Of a stretch of 64,000 nucleotides of DNA, positions 62,671 through 64,000 are shown one piece after another. Every line of letters begins with the position of its first letter. Position 1 is the first letter of the stretch. Location: positions 1,922,001 through 1,986,000 of the forward strand of contig NZ_CP090976.1 in the NCBI RefSeq assembly GCF_021513235.1, read 5' to 3'. The position numbers and the translations under genes are program-made. The notes beneath the pieces are model-generated. The model did not search any database. It was not told where the DNA came from and saw only the letters and a list, made by a program, of their open reading frames with translations. Source of the stretch: Kaistella sp. 97-N-M2 (lineage in GTDB: Bacteria > Bacteroidota > Bacteroidia > Flavobacteriales > Weeksellaceae).

Positions 62671-64000
62671 ATGAAAATATTTTCCGCGGCGCAGATCAGT
62701 AGGTGTGATGATTTTACGATCACGCACGAACCAGTTACTTCTTTAAATCTCATGGAGCGCGCGGCAAAAGCCAGTGTCGCATGGATTTCCGAGCAATACC
62801 GCGACGCAGGGACTTTCTATATTTTTTGTGGCAACGGAAATAATGGCGGCGATGGTTTTGCGATAGCGCGTCTGCTTTATGAAAATGGATTTAACGTCAA
62901 TGTTTTTTCGGAGGATCAAAACGCAAAGATGTCCGGGCAGACCGAAGTTAATTTTAAAAAAGTAAAAGCCCTTGCCGAGATTGTTTGTCGGGATTTTAGA
63001 GATATTAAAAACAGTCAGGTCAAAGAAAATTCAGTCATCATCGATGCACTTTTCGGTACGGGGCTCAACCGAAAAGTTGAAGGTGTTTACGCAGAAATTA
63101 TTCAGGTTTTAAATGAAATTGCTATCCCGAAGATTGCCATCGATATTCCTTCCGGCTTGTTTGCCGATAAAATGGCGGCGGAAAATGCGGTTATCTTTAA
63201 AGCCGATGACACCTTAAGTTTTCAGTTCTGGAAGATATCGTTCCTGCATCCCGAAACCGGCAAATACTGTGGTAATGTTCATATTTTAGATATAGGATTG
63301 AGTCGCGATTTTATCAAAAATGAACCTTCGGATGATTTTGTGATTGATGAAACCTTAATCCCTAAAATCTATAGACCTCGAAATGATTTTTCCCACAAGG
63401 GGAACTTCGGGAAAACCACAATCGTGGCCGGTAGTTTCGGAAAAACGGGTGCCGCGGTCTTAGCCACAAAAGCTGCCTTACGAACAGGAAGCGGAATTAC
63501 GGTGACGCGTGCGCCAAGATGTGGCTATGAGATTTTACAAACGACTTGCTCCGAAGCCATGTTTCTCCCGGGTGGTGATGATTTTGTCGCGGAAATTTTC
63601 CTCGAAGATGATTTCGTGGCGGGAATCGGTCCGGGTTTGGGCACCGGGGAGAAAACGAAAAAAGCACTTTTAAGATTTTTGAAAGATTATTCCAGACCAC
63701 TGGTTTTGGATGCTGATGCTTTAAACATGCTGGCGGAAAACACGGAAAACATAAAATTGATTCCGAAAAACTCCATCATCACGCCGCATCCGAAAGAATT
63801 TGAACGGCTTTTCGGTAAAACTGCAGATTCATTTGAACGCCTGGAATTAGGTCGAAAAAAAGCGGCTGAACTCCAGATTTTTATTGTTTTAAAAGATCAT
63901 CACACGCAGGTCATCACGCCCGCGAACGAGGTTTATTATAATCTCACCGGAAATTCCGGTATGGCAAAAGGCGGAAGCGGCGATGTGCTTTTGGGTATCA
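62671..64000 (+). CDS. nnr: Bifunctional NAD(P)H-hydrate epimerase/dehydratase (3' end outside the window)
   Basis: From ATG 62671 the frame stays open to the window end (443 codons). The N-terminal YjeF/epimerase domain has FCGNGNNGGDGFAIARLL and IDALFGTGLNR. The C-terminal dehydratase (CARKD) domain starts around 235 and includes KTTIVAGSFGKTGAAVLA, GIGPGLG, DADALNM, ITPHPKEFERLF and NSGMAKGGSGDVLLG. It repairs hydrated NADH and NADPH. The stop lies beyond 64000; only about 60 residues are missing by family length. Confidence 0.95.
   Translation, partial: MKIFSAAQISRCDDFTITHEPVTSLNLMERAAKASVAWISEQYRDAGTFYIFCGNGNNGGDGFAIARLLYENGFNVNVFSEDQNAKMSGQTEVNFKKVKALAEIVCRDFRDIKNSQVKENSVIIDALFGTGLNRKVEGVYAEIIQVLNEIAIPKIAIDIPSGLFADKMAAENAVIFKADDTLSFQFWKISFLHPETGKYCGNVHILDIGLSRDFIKNEPSDDFVIDETLIPKIYRPRNDFSHKGNFGKTTIVAGSFGKTGAAVLATKAALRTGSGITVTRAPRCGYEILQTTCSEAMFLPGGDDFVAEIFLEDDFVAGIGPGLGTGEKTKKALLRFLKDYSRPLVLDADALNMLAENTENIKLIPKNSIITPHPKEFERLFGKTADSFERLELGRKKAAELQIFIVLKDHHTQVITPANEVYYNLTGNSGMAKGGSGDVLLGI

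Overview
The window comes from a flavobacterium of the Weeksellaceae type (Chryseobacterium/Kaistella-like). The supporting evidence is moderate GC with AT-rich gaps, Bacteroidetes promoter elements (TTG or TTTG about 19 bases before TAnnTTTG), PorT and two type IX secretion cargo proteins, a TamB of flavobacterial type divergent from tsaD, a transketolase split into two genes, and a zapA - 6S RNA - rny block. Most of the window is ordinary chromosomal backbone; one AT-rich accessory island lies at about 13.5-17.3 kb.

Layout. 1-5.4 kb: partial tsaD diverging from tamB. 5.5-7.7 kb: an Lrp/AsnC regulator, a small membrane protein, an Fe-S type Rrf2 regulator and the di-iron Fe-S repair protein Ric, whose promoter carries an 18-bp palindrome over the -33 element. 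7.9-13.5 kb (minus): a ClC protein, a YeiH-like transporter with its LysR regulator, two DUF2945 genes (one frameshifted), a DUF488 protein and a CIA30 lipoprotein. 13.7-17.1 kb: the island, with a Cys-rich orphan protein, an IS110-family transposase remnant, a caspase/CHAT-like cysteine protease and a four-helix membrane protein resembling TRADD-N-associated membrane domain proteins. The last two are separated by an attC-like site and look like two integron-type cassettes. 17.4-32.5 kb (minus): split transketolase, sodium:solute symporter, acetyltransferase, TMEM175-like channel, two MFS exporters, catalase, asparagine synthetase, GMC oxidoreductase and an RNA m5C methyltransferase. 32.8-46.8 kb: YjdM, an ABC ATPase (frameshifted), YceI, MsrA, AlaS, an acetyltransferase, a phosphoesterase, a FabH-like synthase, UbiE/MenG, PorT, ZapA, 6S RNA and RNase Y. 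47.0-56.0 kb: a 2403-residue repeat adhesin with a type B type IX sorting domain and a 513-residue type A cargo protein. 56.0-64.0 kb: thioesterase (frameshifted), ArsC-like protein, a decayed DUF5763-like gene, Hsp20, GcvT, Idi, a HAD protein, a 2-hydroxyacid dehydrogenase, MscL and partial Nnr.

Cross-cutting observations. Three otherwise intact conserved genes and the transposase remnant each appear to lack one base, mostly at homopolymers, so assembly indels must be considered alongside real decay. At least two families of dispersed palindromic repeats sit in intergenic gaps. The best candidate for an undescribed system is the protease plus membrane-protein cassette pair at 15.4-17.1 kb; the cassette reading and any defence role are inference.
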